From NCBI GenBank assembly GCA_003450735.1, contig DMEZ01000065.1, forward strand, positions 1-31,815: a stretch of DNA of 31,815 nucleotides, given 5' to 3'. The DNA is from Elusimicrobiota bacterium. GTDB lineage: Bacteria; Elusimicrobiota; Elusimicrobia; UBA1565. The notes beneath the pieces were generated by a model, which was not told the origin of the DNA, searched no databases, and was given only the letters and a program-made list of their open reading frames with translations. This document shows positions 20,240-28,191 of this stretch, one piece after another. The position numbers and the translations under genes were made by a program. The first letter of the stretch is position 1. The number at the start of each line of letters is the position of its first letter.

Positions 20240-22623
20240 GCTCCCAGGACGACCTCCACGTCGGCTCCGGCGGCTTCCTCGTGGACCGGGCGCGGGCCCT
20301 CGAGAAGCTCATGCGCTTCCAGCTCTCCGACGCGCGCATGTTCCTGCTCCCCTGGATCGAGGCGGCCGTCGCTTCGCAGGCGAGCCGCGTCTGCCTCAGC
20401 CCGCAGGCCGGCGGCCTCGAGCTCTGCTTCGACGGCCGTCCCTGGTCGGCCCCGGAGTTCAAGGGCGACCCCTACCGCTTCCTCTTCGAGGACGATCCCG
20501 AGGGCGTCCGCGAGCGCAACCGCCAGCTCGCCATCGGCCTGCTCGCGGCCCATCGCCTGAAGCCCGAACACGTCTCCATCGCCTTCAGCGACGGTTTCGC
20601 CGAGCACGTCCTGCACGTCAAGAGCGTCACGGAGGAGCACCTCGAGTCCCAGCTCGACGTAGCCCCCCTGGCCGGGGCCTCCGAGCGCTTCGGCTTGAAG
20701 GCCCGGATGCTCATCTGGGTGAGCCTGCCCGGGCCCTTCAGCGAGCCGTTGGACCTCCTCGAGAAGCACTGCCGCCGCTGCCCCGCCTCCATCGAGTCCG
20801 ACGGGCGCTGCCTGAACCCGCGGCGCCAGCCGCCGGAGACCCGCCTGCGCCTGAGCTTCTCCAAGGACGGGACCGAGGGCGAGGTCTGGCTCTCCCCCAA
20901 GACGCTGGGGCGCTCCCGCGTGGACATCGTCCTCCGCGGTGTGCGGGCCTCGGTCGAGGAGATGAGGCTCCCGCCCTTGCAGGTGAGCGGCTGGCTGCGC
21001 TGCGACCAGCTGCGCAAGAACATCTCCCTGACCGGCGTCCAGAAGGACGAGCGTTTCGAGGCCGCGAGGACCATCCTGTGGCAGGCCGCCGAGAAGCTGC
21101 TCTTCAACGCCCTGCGCGAGGCGGGGCTGCTGGCCGAGGGGGTCGGACGGACCCTGCGCGAAGCCGGCCAGCAGAAGCGCTGGATGTCCTGGGAGGAGCC
21201 GGAAGGCGAGGACGATTCCGTCGAGCGGATGTCGCTCGTGACCGCCGCCCTGAGGAACACCTGCCTCTCCCGGAAGAAGGAGCTTTGGAGGGGGGAGCCG
21301 CTATTGTCTCTGCTGACCCAGGCCCCGCTCCTCTTCGATATCCACGGCCGCCCGCTCACCCTGAAGGTCCTGGAGGAGCAGCGGCGCTGGTTCGGCGGGG
21401 TGCCCTACCTCCCCTACGCCGTGGACTCCATCCCCGAGAGCCTCGCGGTGGCCTGGGCCGTTTCCAACGAGGATCGGCGCTTCCTGGAGGGCCTCTTCGG
21501 GGCCGAGGCGAAGCGCTTCGACGAGATGAAGACCTCCGCCGTCGTCGAGGTCGCCGCGGCCCTCCCCGACCCCAATCTGCTCGTGAAGGTCAGCTTCAAG
21601 AGCGCCTCTATCGTCGGAGAGGTCGGCCTCTCCCTGGCGCCCCACGCGCGGGACTCCCACATCCGCTGGCTGCAGGGGGGCCGCCCCATGTCCATCACGA
21701 CCTGGCCGCTGGGCGGCCTGAGGCTGGAGGCCGTCGTGGACAACCCGGACATGGCTTCGGCCCCCTCCCCCGGCGACACTTTCGAGGGCGTCACCCAATC
21801 CATCGCCGCCCTGATGTCCGCCGCGCCCTCGGCCTACCGCAAGATCGCCTCCGAGTACGACCCCCGGCAGGCCACCCCGCGCCAGGTCATGATCCGGGAG
21901 CACCTGCTGGACTTCGCGGCCAAGGTCTGGGACCTCGGGCGCAAGGACTGGACGGCCAGCCCATGGCTGGAGGAGCTGGCCCTGTTCCGCGACGCGAAGG
22001 GGCGCATGCTCTCGATGAAGGATATCCGGGAGGCCGCCGCGCGCGGGGAGAAGCCCCTCTTGCGGGCCTCGACGCACCCCGAGAAGCTCCAGCACCTCAC
22101 CGTGGGCTACGCCGACAAGCTCAGCATCCTCTTCCCGGACTCCGAGCTCGCCCAGCTCGAGGCTCCCGCGGGGAACAGACCCAAGGTCGAGGCGAGCGCT
22201 CCCGAGAAGAAGCCGGCTCCCCAGCCGGGCCCGGCGCCGCGCAAGACCGAGCCCAAAAAGGCGGAAGAGCAGCCCGCTCCCGCTCCCCGCGCCTCGTCCG
22301 GCGGTCCCGAGGAAGGACTCAAGCGCCTGCTCAAGGCTCTCTCGGGGATGACAGGGTTCCCGCTCGATGAGCAGGACCTCGGCCGGCTGGACTTCGTCGA
22401 GCGCCCGGGGAAAGACCTGCTGATCGGGGGGAGGGGAAGGGGCTTCTCGCTCAACCTCGCCCATCCCGCGGCGCGAAGGACGGAGGCGGCCGGCCCCCTG
22501 GAGGAGCGCCTGCCCTACCTGGCCTCGATGCTCCTCTCGGCGCTCCGGCGGGGGCGCTCCGACCTCACCGACGAGGGGGAAGCCGCCCTGCAGCTGGCGC
22601 TGGCCGAGCTCCTGGGACGCTAG
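20236..22623 (+). CDS. Large protein with a degenerate GHKL (pseudo-ATPase) domain, partner of the upstream ATPase
   Basis: 795 residues from GTG 20236, which overlaps the upstream stop by 4 bp. By eye, residues 39-110 align with the ATPase fold of the upstream protein: PWIEAAVASQASRV with ELIQNAIDSGSNRV, LCFDGRPW with EDDGEGM, and RNRQLAIGLLAA with GKFGIGFVSV. The catalytic Glu and Mg-binding Asn become Pro39 and Ala43. The adenine-contacting Asp becomes Phe65, and only one glycine of the G2 box remains, so it should not hydrolyse ATP. The central region (about 120-635) is unrecognised. A Pro/Lys/Ala linker (about 640-695) leads to a C-terminal domain of about 100 residues. Coupling implies the two products act together. 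The stop shares CTAG with the convergent protease gene. Confidence 0.75.
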   Translation: MSSQDDLHVGSGGFLVDRARALEKLMRFQLSDARMFLLPWIEAAVASQASRVCLSPQAGGLELCFDGRPWSAPEFKGDPYRFLFEDDPEGVRERNRQLAIGLLAAHRLKPEHVSIAFSDGFAEHVLHVKSVTEEHLESQLDVAPLAGASERFGLKARMLIWVSLPGPFSEPLDLLEKHCRRCPASIESDGRCLNPRRQPPETRLRLSFSKDGTEGEVWLSPKTLGRSRVDIVLRGVRASVEEMRLPPLQVSGWLRCDQLRKNISLTGVQKDERFEAARTILWQAAEKLLFNALREAGLLAEGVGRTLREAGQQKRWMSWEEPEGEDDSVERMSLVTAALRNTCLSRKKELWRGEPLLSLLTQAPLLFDIHGRPLTLKVLEEQRRWFGGVPYLPYAVDSIPESLAVAWAVSNEDRRFLEGLFGAEAKRFDEMKTSAVVEVAAALPDPNLLVKVSFKSASIVGEVGLSLAPHARDSHIRWLQGGRPMSITTWPLGGLRLEAVVDNPDMASAPSPGDTFEGVTQSIAALMSAAPSAYRKIASEYDPRQATPRQVMIREHLLDFAAKVWDLGRKDWTASPWLEELALFRDAKGRMLSMKDIREAAARGEKPLLRASTHPEKLQHLTVGYADKLSILFPDSELAQLEAPAGNRPKVEASAPEKKPAPQPGPAPRKTEPKKAEEQPAPAPRASSGGPEEGLKRLLKALSGMTGFPLDEQDLGRLDFVERPGKDLLIGGRGRGFSLNLAHPAARRTEAAGPLEERLPYLASMLLSALRRGRSDLTDEGEAALQLALAELLGR

Positions 22624-24080
22624 GGCTTCTTTAGGTCGTCCGAACGGTCGCTCGGGACGGCGAACCTCTCGAGGATGGCCGCCTGGGCCTTCTCCGCCGC
22701 TTCCGCGTCCAGGACGATCTTCCCGCGCAGGTCGGTGAGCAGGTCCGTCTCGACGATATGGGTGCTCCCCGAAGGCGCCTCGAAGCCCTTCACCACGTCC
22801 GCGAGCTCCGAGACCGGGCGTCCGTTGACCTTCTCCACGATCAGGTGGCGCAGGCCGTGGTAGCCCAGGTTCGAGTCGTCGGGCAGGACGTTCGCAAGGA
22901 GGACGATCTGCCTCCTCTCCGGGGAAGGCCAGCCGAACTGGAGGTAGTGCTGGAGGTTGTCCGGGATGTCCTTCCACGACCACGCGCTCGCGTAGTTCCG
23001 CGTGAGGGGGGTGAAGACGAGTCCGGCGAAGACGAAATAGGAGGGCTTCGAGTCGTAGAAGGGGCCGTCCACCAGGAGCGAGTGATCGTTGAGCAGGAGC
23101 TCGAGCTCCAGGATCTTCCCGTCCCTCAGGACTTCGACCTTCATGCGGTCTGCGACCTTGCGCATGCTCACCGCGTGGGACATGTCGACGCGTTCGGTCT
23201 TCCGGAAGAGGAGGGTGCCGTCGCTGGCGACCGGGACGCCTCCCAGGGAAAGGAGGACGTCGCCCTCCCGGAGCAGGCCCCAGGCCGAGGAGCCGAAGAG
23301 GACCTTCTTGACGAGGACGCCGTTGTCCTTGTCCTTGAGGCCCAAGTAGCGGCGCAGGCTGTCGCTCTCGGCCTTCTGCCAGACGAGGCCGATGCGCGGC
23401 GTCCCGTCGTAGCGTCCGTCCTTGACCTCGTCGAGGAAGCGCTGGACCAGCGTGACGGGCACCGCGTAGCCGATGTTCTGGCCCCCCAGGGCCTGGAAGG
23501 TCACTCCGACGATCCTCCCGTCCTTCATCATGGGCCCGCCGCTGTTGCCGGGATTGATGGCGGCGTCGGTCTGCACCGTCAGGAGCGGGCGGCCGGAATG
23601 GTGGTAGGTCGTGACCTCGATGCGCGAGACGATGCCCTCGGTCACCGACAGGTCGTCGCCGCCCATGGGGAAACCGTAGGCCACGACCTTGTCGCGCTGG
23701 AAGGGCAGCTCCCCGAACTCCAGGCGCGAGGAGCCCTTGAAGAACTCCGGGTCGTCCACCTTCAGCAGGGCGAGCTCGCAGTCGTGGGCCACGAACTCGA
23801 CGCGGGCCGTGAACTTGCGGGCCTTGCCGGCCTTGCGCACCTGCACGAACACCTGGTCGCGGACCACATGGGCGTTGGTCAGGATGCGCTCGCCCGGGAT
23901 GATGAAGCCGGAGCCGGTCGAGCCGCTCTGGGGGTTGAACTGCCAGGGCTGCTGGTAGTTGGGCGTGCGGTGCGTGACGAAGATCTTGACCACGTTCCTG
24001 CGGACGTCCTCGTCGGATTGCTGGGCGAGGCCCGGCAGGGCGGTCAGGAGCAGGACGGCGGAAATCAGGATCGATCGCAT
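22620..24080 (-). CDS. Secreted trypsin-like serine protease with PDZ domains (Deg9-like), paralogue 2
   Basis: 486 residues. A signal peptide is at about 1-19 (ending LPGLAQ). The S1 domain has catalytic His71 (TNAHVV) and Ser180 (NPGNSGGP), and Glu102 at the catalytic Asp position (HDCELALLKV). A PDZ domain is at about 230-335 (GVLVKKVLFGSSAWGLLREGD), followed by the Deg9-type segment PSYFVFAGLVFTPLTRNY. The protein aligns along its whole length with the protease at 2131-3600 and ends in the same SDRSDDLK tail, so the two arose by duplication. ATG 24080 has GAGGG about 9 nt upstream and opens the signal peptide. The stop overlaps that of the convergent pseudo-ATPase gene by 4 bp. Confidence 0.9.
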   Translation of the reverse strand: MRSILISAVLLLTALPGLAQQSDEDVRRNVVKIFVTHRTPNYQQPWQFNPQSGSTGSGFIIPGERILTNAHVVRDQVFVQVRKAGKARKFTARVEFVAHDCELALLKVDDPEFFKGSSRLEFGELPFQRDKVVAYGFPMGGDDLSVTEGIVSRIEVTTYHHSGRPLLTVQTDAAINPGNSGGPMMKDGRIVGVTFQALGGQNIGYAVPVTLVQRFLDEVKDGRYDGTPRIGLVWQKAESDSLRRYLGLKDKDNGVLVKKVLFGSSAWGLLREGDVLLSLGGVPVASDGTLLFRKTERVDMSHAVSMRKVADRMKVEVLRDGKILELELLLNDHSLLVDGPFYDSKPSYFVFAGLVFTPLTRNYASAWSWKDIPDNLQHYLQFGWPSPERRQIVLLANVLPDDSNLGYHGLRHLIVEKVNGRPVSELADVVKGFEAPSGSTHIVETDLLTDLRGKIVLDAEAAEKAQAAILERFAVPSDRSDDLKKP

Positions 24081-24093
24081 GGGGGTTCCCTCT

Positions 24094-24222
24094 CGGTCTG
24101 GGCCCCTACCGCTTCCTCGGGTACGGGGTCGGCCTCTGCGTTCGGCCGCCCCTCGGCTCTCGCTCGGCGACGGGGTCGCCTCGCTCCGAGACGCCCCTCG
24201 AAAACGGTAGGGGCCCAGCCCG
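24094..24222. repeat. 129-bp intergenic block bounded by 18-bp inverted repeats
   Basis: The arms 24094-24111 and 24205-24222 are complementary at 17 of 18 positions (core ctgggcccctaccg / cggtaggggcccag). The inside is GC-rich and contains a smaller perfect hairpin, GGCGAC-ggg-GTCGCC (24166-24180). It lies between the divergent protease and aldolase genes. It could be a MITE-like non-autonomous element, an intergenic repeat of this genome, or a structured leader RNA for the protease. No target-site duplication is obvious. Confidence 0.6.
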
Positions 24223-24252
24223 CATATGTTACAAGGTCTGCGCGAATTATGG

Positions 24253-24258
24253 TATAGA
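24253..24258 (+). promoter_or_regulatory. -10-like box (TATAGA) six bases before the aldolase GTG
   Basis: TATAGA ends 6 nt before GTG 24265 with no Shine-Dalgarno. It is weaker than other boxes (4 of 6), but the spacing matches the leaderless pattern of the window. Confidence 0.4.
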
Positions 24259-24264
24259 AGTCGC

Positions 24265-24921
24265 GTGATTTCCGTCTGGGACAAGCGCAAGGAGGTCGTG
24301 GAGGTCTCCCGCCGGCTCTCCGAGCTCGGCTTCATGCCCTCGACCTCGGGCAACGTCAGCGTCCGCCTCGATGAGCGGCGCATCCTCATCACGCCCTCCG
24401 GCGTGCCCAAGGGCGCGCTCCAGCCGGGGCAGGTCGACCTGCTCGGCCTCGACGGAGAGTGCCTGGAGTGCTCGCTCAAGCCCACCTCCGAGCTCGGCCT
24501 GCACCTGGCGGCCTACCGCCTGAGGCCCGACGCGCAGGCGGTGGTCCACGCCCATCCGCCCATCGCGACGGCCTTCGCCTGCGCGGGCGTCGAGCTCCCC
24601 ACGGACATCGCCGCGGAGGTGCTCGTCGCCCTGAAGACGGTGCCCTTGACCTCGTTCTTCATGCTGGGCTCCAGGCTCTCCGACTCGGAGCTGCCCTTAG
24701 ACCTCCGGGAGGCCCTCCTGGCCCGGGATGCCTGCCTGCTGAGCAACCACGGGGCCCTGACCCTCGGGGCCAGCCTCGCCCTCGCCTTCCAGAACATGGA
24801 GCTCTTGGAGCACTACGCGAAGATCTGCCTTGCCGTCCACCAGCTGGGCAGCCAGAGGCATCTGACCTCCGCCCAGGCGGCCGAGCTCATGGAGCTGGGC
24901 AAAAAATACAGCCGAAGATAA
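24265..24921 (+). CDS. Class II aldolase/adducin-family protein (FucA-like)
   Basis: 218 residues from GTG 24265; an in-frame ATG at 24226 would add 13 residues not typical of the family and would span the -10-like box. Zinc-dependent class II aldolases of the fuculose-phosphate type split sugar phosphates into dihydroxyacetone phosphate and an aldehyde; relatives are epimerases or dehydratases. Visible motifs are STSGNVSVR (27-34 region, phosphate binding), ITPSGVPKG, the catalytic Glu E76 (KPTSE), and the zinc ligands H95 and H97 (VHAHPP) and H162 (SNHGALTLG). The substrate cannot be decided. It is followed at 15 bp by yvcK, which has its own predicted promoter. Confidence 0.88.
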   Translation: MISVWDKRKEVVEVSRRLSELGFMPSTSGNVSVRLDERRILITPSGVPKGALQPGQVDLLGLDGECLECSLKPTSELGLHLAAYRLRPDAQAVVHAHPPIATAFACAGVELPTDIAAEVLVALKTVPLTSFFMLGSRLSDSELPLDLREALLARDACLLSNHGALTLGASLALAFQNMELLEHYAKICLAVHQLGSQRHLTSAQAAELMELGKKYSRR

Positions 24922-24923
24922 GG

Positions 24924-24929
24924 CATAAT
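24924..24929 (+). promoter_or_regulatory. -10 box (CATAAT) of yvcK, predicted leaderless
   Basis: CATAAT matches the consensus at 5 of 6 positions and ends 7 nt before ATG 24937, directly after the aldolase stop codon. No Shine-Dalgarno is present. yvcK could therefore be transcribed separately from the aldolase gene. Confidence 0.5.
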
Positions 24930-24936
24930 ACCGGGG

Positions 24937-25893
24937 ATGAAGAAGGTCGTCAGCATCGGCGGCGGGACGGGCCACTACTCCCTCCTTCGGGGCCTCAAGC
25001 ACTACGACCTCGATCTCACCGCCATCGTCTCCGTGGTGGACGACGGCGGCTCCACGGGCGAGCTGCGCACCGATTTCGGCATCCTGGCCCCGGGCGACCT
25101 GCGAAACTGCCTGGTCGCCCTCTCCGGCGAGGCCGAGATCGAGGACATCGCCCGGCTCTTCGAGTACCGCTTCTCCTCCAAGTCCAAGCGGCTGAGCAAC
25201 CACAGCGTCGGGAACATCATCCTGGCCGCCCTGGCCGACCTCTGCGGGGACATGGCCGGGGCGGTCAAGGTCGCCTCCAAGATCCTGCGAACGGAGGGGA
25301 CCGTCCTGCCGGTCTCCCTCGACCCCTCCACCCTCTGCGGCCGGACGAAGGGGGGGAAGCTGCTCAAGGGGCAGGTCCAGGTCAGCTACCCTTCGACGAA
25401 GGACCGCATCGTCGACCTCTGGCTCGAGCCTTCCGCCAACGTCTACCGCGACAGCGCGAAGGCCATCCGGGACGCCGACCTCGTCGTCGTCTGCCCGGGG
25501 GACCTTTACGGGAGCGTCCTGCCGAACTTCCTGACGAAGGGGATGCGCGAGGCGGTGGCCGACTCCCGCGGGAAGTTCGCCTACGTCTGCAACCTGGTGA
25601 CCAAGCAGGGCAACTACGGCTACAAGGCGAGCGATTTCGTGCGCGAGATCGGGCGCTACGCGGGGCGCAAGCCCGACATCGTCATCGTCAACACCAAGCG
25701 CCCGACCCGGCGGGTGGTGGACAAGTACCGCAAGGAGGCCTCCTACTTCGTGGAGCCCGACTTCGCCCGGCTCAGGCCGCTCGCCGGCCGGAGCGTCGGA
25801 GGGGAGCTCCTCGTCGAGGTGGACTCCGGGGACCGGCGCATCGTCCGCCACGACTCCGAGAAGACGGCCCGGCTCGTCGTCGGCCTGCTATAA
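24937..25893 (+). CDS. yvcK: Gluconeogenesis factor YvcK (CofD-like UPF0052 family)
   Basis: 318 residues, the normal length. YvcK binds UDP-GlcNAc and, in Bacillus, supports gluconeogenic growth and cell-wall synthesis; no catalytic activity is established. Family motifs appear in order: VVSIGGGTGHYSLLRGL at the start, SVVDDGGSTGELR (about 33-45), PGDLRNCLVAL, LSNHSVGNIILAAL, VVCPGDLYGSVLPNFL, and NLVTKQGNYGYKASDFV. It follows a sugar-phosphate aldolase gene, which suggests a carbon-metabolism theme, and precedes a coiled-coil protein gene. In other bacteria yvcK is often next to whiA and rapZ; neither is here. Confidence 0.93.
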   Translation: MKKVVSIGGGTGHYSLLRGLKHYDLDLTAIVSVVDDGGSTGELRTDFGILAPGDLRNCLVALSGEAEIEDIARLFEYRFSSKSKRLSNHSVGNIILAALADLCGDMAGAVKVASKILRTEGTVLPVSLDPSTLCGRTKGGKLLKGQVQVSYPSTKDRIVDLWLEPSANVYRDSAKAIRDADLVVVCPGDLYGSVLPNFLTKGMREAVADSRGKFAYVCNLVTKQGNYGYKASDFVREIGRYAGRKPDIVIVNTKRPTRRVVDKYRKEASYFVEPDFARLRPLAGRSVGGELLVEVDSGDRRIVRHDSEKTARLVVGLL

Positions 25894-25912
25894 ATCCGTA
25901 ACACGCCGCGCC

Positions 25913-25918
25913 TACAAT
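25913..25918 (+). promoter_or_regulatory. -10 box (TACAAT) upstream of the coiled-coil gene
   Basis: TACAAT (5 of 6) predicts a start near 25925 and so a leader of about 11 nt before ATG 25936. No Shine-Dalgarno is present. Confidence 0.4.
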
Positions 25919-25935
25919 TACCCCGCGGATGCGCC

Positions 25936-28191
25936 ATGGCTGAAGAACCCGGCAAAAAGAAGGAGGGCAATCCTCCTCCGCCCCTGCCCGGTGGGCTCCT
26001 CAAGCTCCCCGGCCTGCCGCCCATCCCGGGGATCCCCGGCCTGCCTTCAGCCGGACAGCCGCCCAGGCCGTCCTTGCCCGGCGCGCCTCCTTCGCCCTCG
26101 CCCATGGGGCAGTTCCCGATGGGCATGGTGCAGCAGGCGATGCAGAACTACCCCGGCATGGGGGGGATGGGCGGCATGTCGCCGATGCAGATGCAGCCCA
26201 TCATCATCCCCATCACCACCCAGCAGGCGCCGGCGCCCGCGCCGCCGCCCGCCGAGGCCCATGTCCCCGCGGGCCCTTCCCCGGCCGATCTCAAGATCGC
26301 GGAGCTCGAGAAGCGGCTCATGGAGGAGCGCGAAAGGGTGCTTCTGGCCACCCTCAAGCACAAGGAAGAGTCGGTCGTCGCCACCCGGGTGGAGAACTCC
26401 ATCAAGGACATCCAGGACAAGCTCCGCCGGGACAAGCGCAGTGCGGAGTCCGAGGAGGCCCGCCTCAAGCTCGAAGTCCGCATCCAGGAGCTCGAAGGCC
26501 GGCTGGCCGCCGAACGGGAGACCTGGGTCGCGACCCTCAAGGGCCAGATGAAGACCAGCGAGGTCAAGGACAAGGAGATCGAGACCGAGCTGACGGCCAA
26601 GCTCCACGACCTGGAGCGGCGCTGGCTCGACGAGAAGGCCCGCTGGCAGGAGAGCCTGCGCGCCAAAGAGGACGAGCTCCGCTCGGCCCGCGCCGTCCTT
26701 GAGAAGCTCAAGGGCGTCGAGGTCGAGAACCAGAAGCTTTTGCAGGAGAAGAAGTTCGACCAGGAGCGCCTCCAGCAGCTCACCCAGGCCAACGCCGGGC
26801 TGCAGGCCCGGGCCGGCACGGACGATGAGCGCGACCGGGAGTTCTACCGGCTCCAGGCCGACCTGGACAAGACCCGGGAGCAGCTCCAGCTCGTCCATGA
26901 GCGAAGCGAACGGGAACTGGAGACCCAGCGCTCGGCGTTCCGCGAGCGCGAGGAGCGCCTGAGCTCCGACGTCGAGAAAGTCCAGGCCGAGCTCATGAGC
27001 GTCGCCGACCGCCTGCGGGCCGAGCACGAGACCGAGCTCAGGCGCCAGAAGACCGAGTACGAGGGCGACCTCAAGAAGGCCCGCTCCCAGCTCGAGGCCT
27101 CCGACGGCGCCATCCAAAGGATGCGGGCTGTTTGCACCGCTCTCGAGCGGCAGGCGGCCTCCCTGCGCGAGCAGGCCGAAGAGGGCAGGAAGCTCAAGGA
27201 TGAGCTCCAGCGCGTCAATGAGCGCTATAAGGCCGAGTTCATGGTCCTCCAGCGCAAGTGGCAGGACCGCGAGGAGACCATCCGCGCCCAGGCCGCCGAG
27301 CAGTTCGCCAAGCAGCTCGATGCGGAGAAGGCCAAGCTCAAGCTCCGCGCCCAAGAGGAGATCCAAGCCCGCGTCCTGGAGATGCAGCAGCGCCTTCAGG
27401 ACGGCATGGAGGCCGAACTCGCGACGCGCGAGCAGGCCTTCCGGACGAAGGTCGAGGCCGAGCTGTCGCAGCAGGTCCAGGTTCTGAAGAACGACGTGGC
27501 CAAGGTCGAGCGCCGGGCCGAGGACGCCCGTCGCAGGACTGAGCACGAGCTCGGCGAGCGTGGCCGGGCCGTCCAAGCCAAGGCCGAGGAGGTCCAGCGC
27601 CGTTCGACCCAGGATTCCGCCAAGGCCTTCGAGGTCCGCGACCAGGCGCTCCGGGAGGCGGCCCTCCTGCGCGAGGAGGCCGACGCCCTCAAGCAGCGGC
27701 TCCGCTCGGAGGAGGAGCGGAAGGCCGCCGCGGCCAAGGAGCGCGCCGACGAGAGAGCGGCTCGCGACAAGGAGAAGACCGCCATGCTGGAGCGCGTCCG
27801 GGCGCTCCAGGAGGCGCTCGAGTCAGCGAACGCGCGCCAGCAGGCCCTGGGCGACGGTCTGGAAAGAGCCGGCAAGCGGCAGGAAGCCCAGGAAATCCAG
27901 GCCCGGGCGCTCGCCGAGGAGATGGAGAGCCTCCGGGTGCACTATGCGGAGCTCGGGGCCGCTTCCCGCACCCTGAGAGAGGAGAAGGCCTGGCTCGAAG
28001 AGGAGCTCAAGTCGCAGAAAACCCGCGACGAGGAGGCCTTGGCCGCCCAGAAAGCCCGCCTGGAGGACTCCCTGCGGGCCGCGCAGGAAGAGACCCGGAA
28101 GCTCAAGCGCAGGATGGAGCTGGCTCAGAGCGAGATGGAAGGGCGCCTGCGTGCGATGGAGAGCGAACTGCGCAAGGCCCGCGGAGGCTAA
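25936..28191 (+). CDS. Long coiled-coil protein with Pro/Met-rich N-terminus
   Basis: 751 residues. Residues 1 to about 115 are rich in Pro, Gly and Met (PPPPLPGG, PGLPPIPGIPGLP, NYPGMGGMGGMSPMQMQP) and probably disordered. From about 115 to the end the protein is an almost unbroken coiled coil of Glu, Lys, Arg, Ala, Leu and Gln (for example DLKIAELEKRLMEERERVLLA), without the ATPase heads of SMC or Rad50 and without a membrane helix. Such cytoplasmic rods may be cytoskeletal or scaffolding proteins. No specific family was recognised. The stop overlaps the convergent response-regulator stop by 4 bp. High GC and biased composition produce long false frames on the other strand. Confidence 0.82.
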   Translation: MAEEPGKKKEGNPPPPLPGGLLKLPGLPPIPGIPGLPSAGQPPRPSLPGAPPSPSPMGQFPMGMVQQAMQNYPGMGGMGGMSPMQMQPIIIPITTQQAPAPAPPPAEAHVPAGPSPADLKIAELEKRLMEERERVLLATLKHKEESVVATRVENSIKDIQDKLRRDKRSAESEEARLKLEVRIQELEGRLAAERETWVATLKGQMKTSEVKDKEIETELTAKLHDLERRWLDEKARWQESLRAKEDELRSARAVLEKLKGVEVENQKLLQEKKFDQERLQQLTQANAGLQARAGTDDERDREFYRLQADLDKTREQLQLVHERSERELETQRSAFREREERLSSDVEKVQAELMSVADRLRAEHETELRRQKTEYEGDLKKARSQLEASDGAIQRMRAVCTALERQAASLREQAEEGRKLKDELQRVNERYKAEFMVLQRKWQDREETIRAQAAEQFAKQLDAEKAKLKLRAQEEIQARVLEMQQRLQDGMEAELATREQAFRTKVEAELSQQVQVLKNDVAKVERRAEDARRRTEHELGERGRAVQAKAEEVQRRSTQDSAKAFEVRDQALREAALLREEADALKQRLRSEEERKAAAAKERADERAARDKEKTAMLERVRALQEALESANARQQALGDGLERAGKRQEAQEIQARALAEEMESLRVHYAELGAASRTLREEKAWLEEELKSQKTRDEEALAAQKARLEDSLRAAQEETRKLKRRMELAQSEMEGRLRAMESELRKARGG

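Noticed and set aside
18503..22623. Calling the GHKL pair a phage-defence system
   Set aside because: No nuclease, restriction, integrase or other defence gene is nearby, and I could not match the pair to a named defence system. It is kept only as an open possibility.
21301..22983. 560-codon minus-strand open frame opposite the pseudo-ATPase gene
   Set aside because: It is antisense to a well-supported gene with coherent motifs and shows no domain of its own.
26047..27576. 509-codon Leu-rich minus-strand open frame
   Set aside because: Antisense to the coiled coil: Glu, Gln and Lys codons read backwards give Leu-rich strings. No start context or family pattern.
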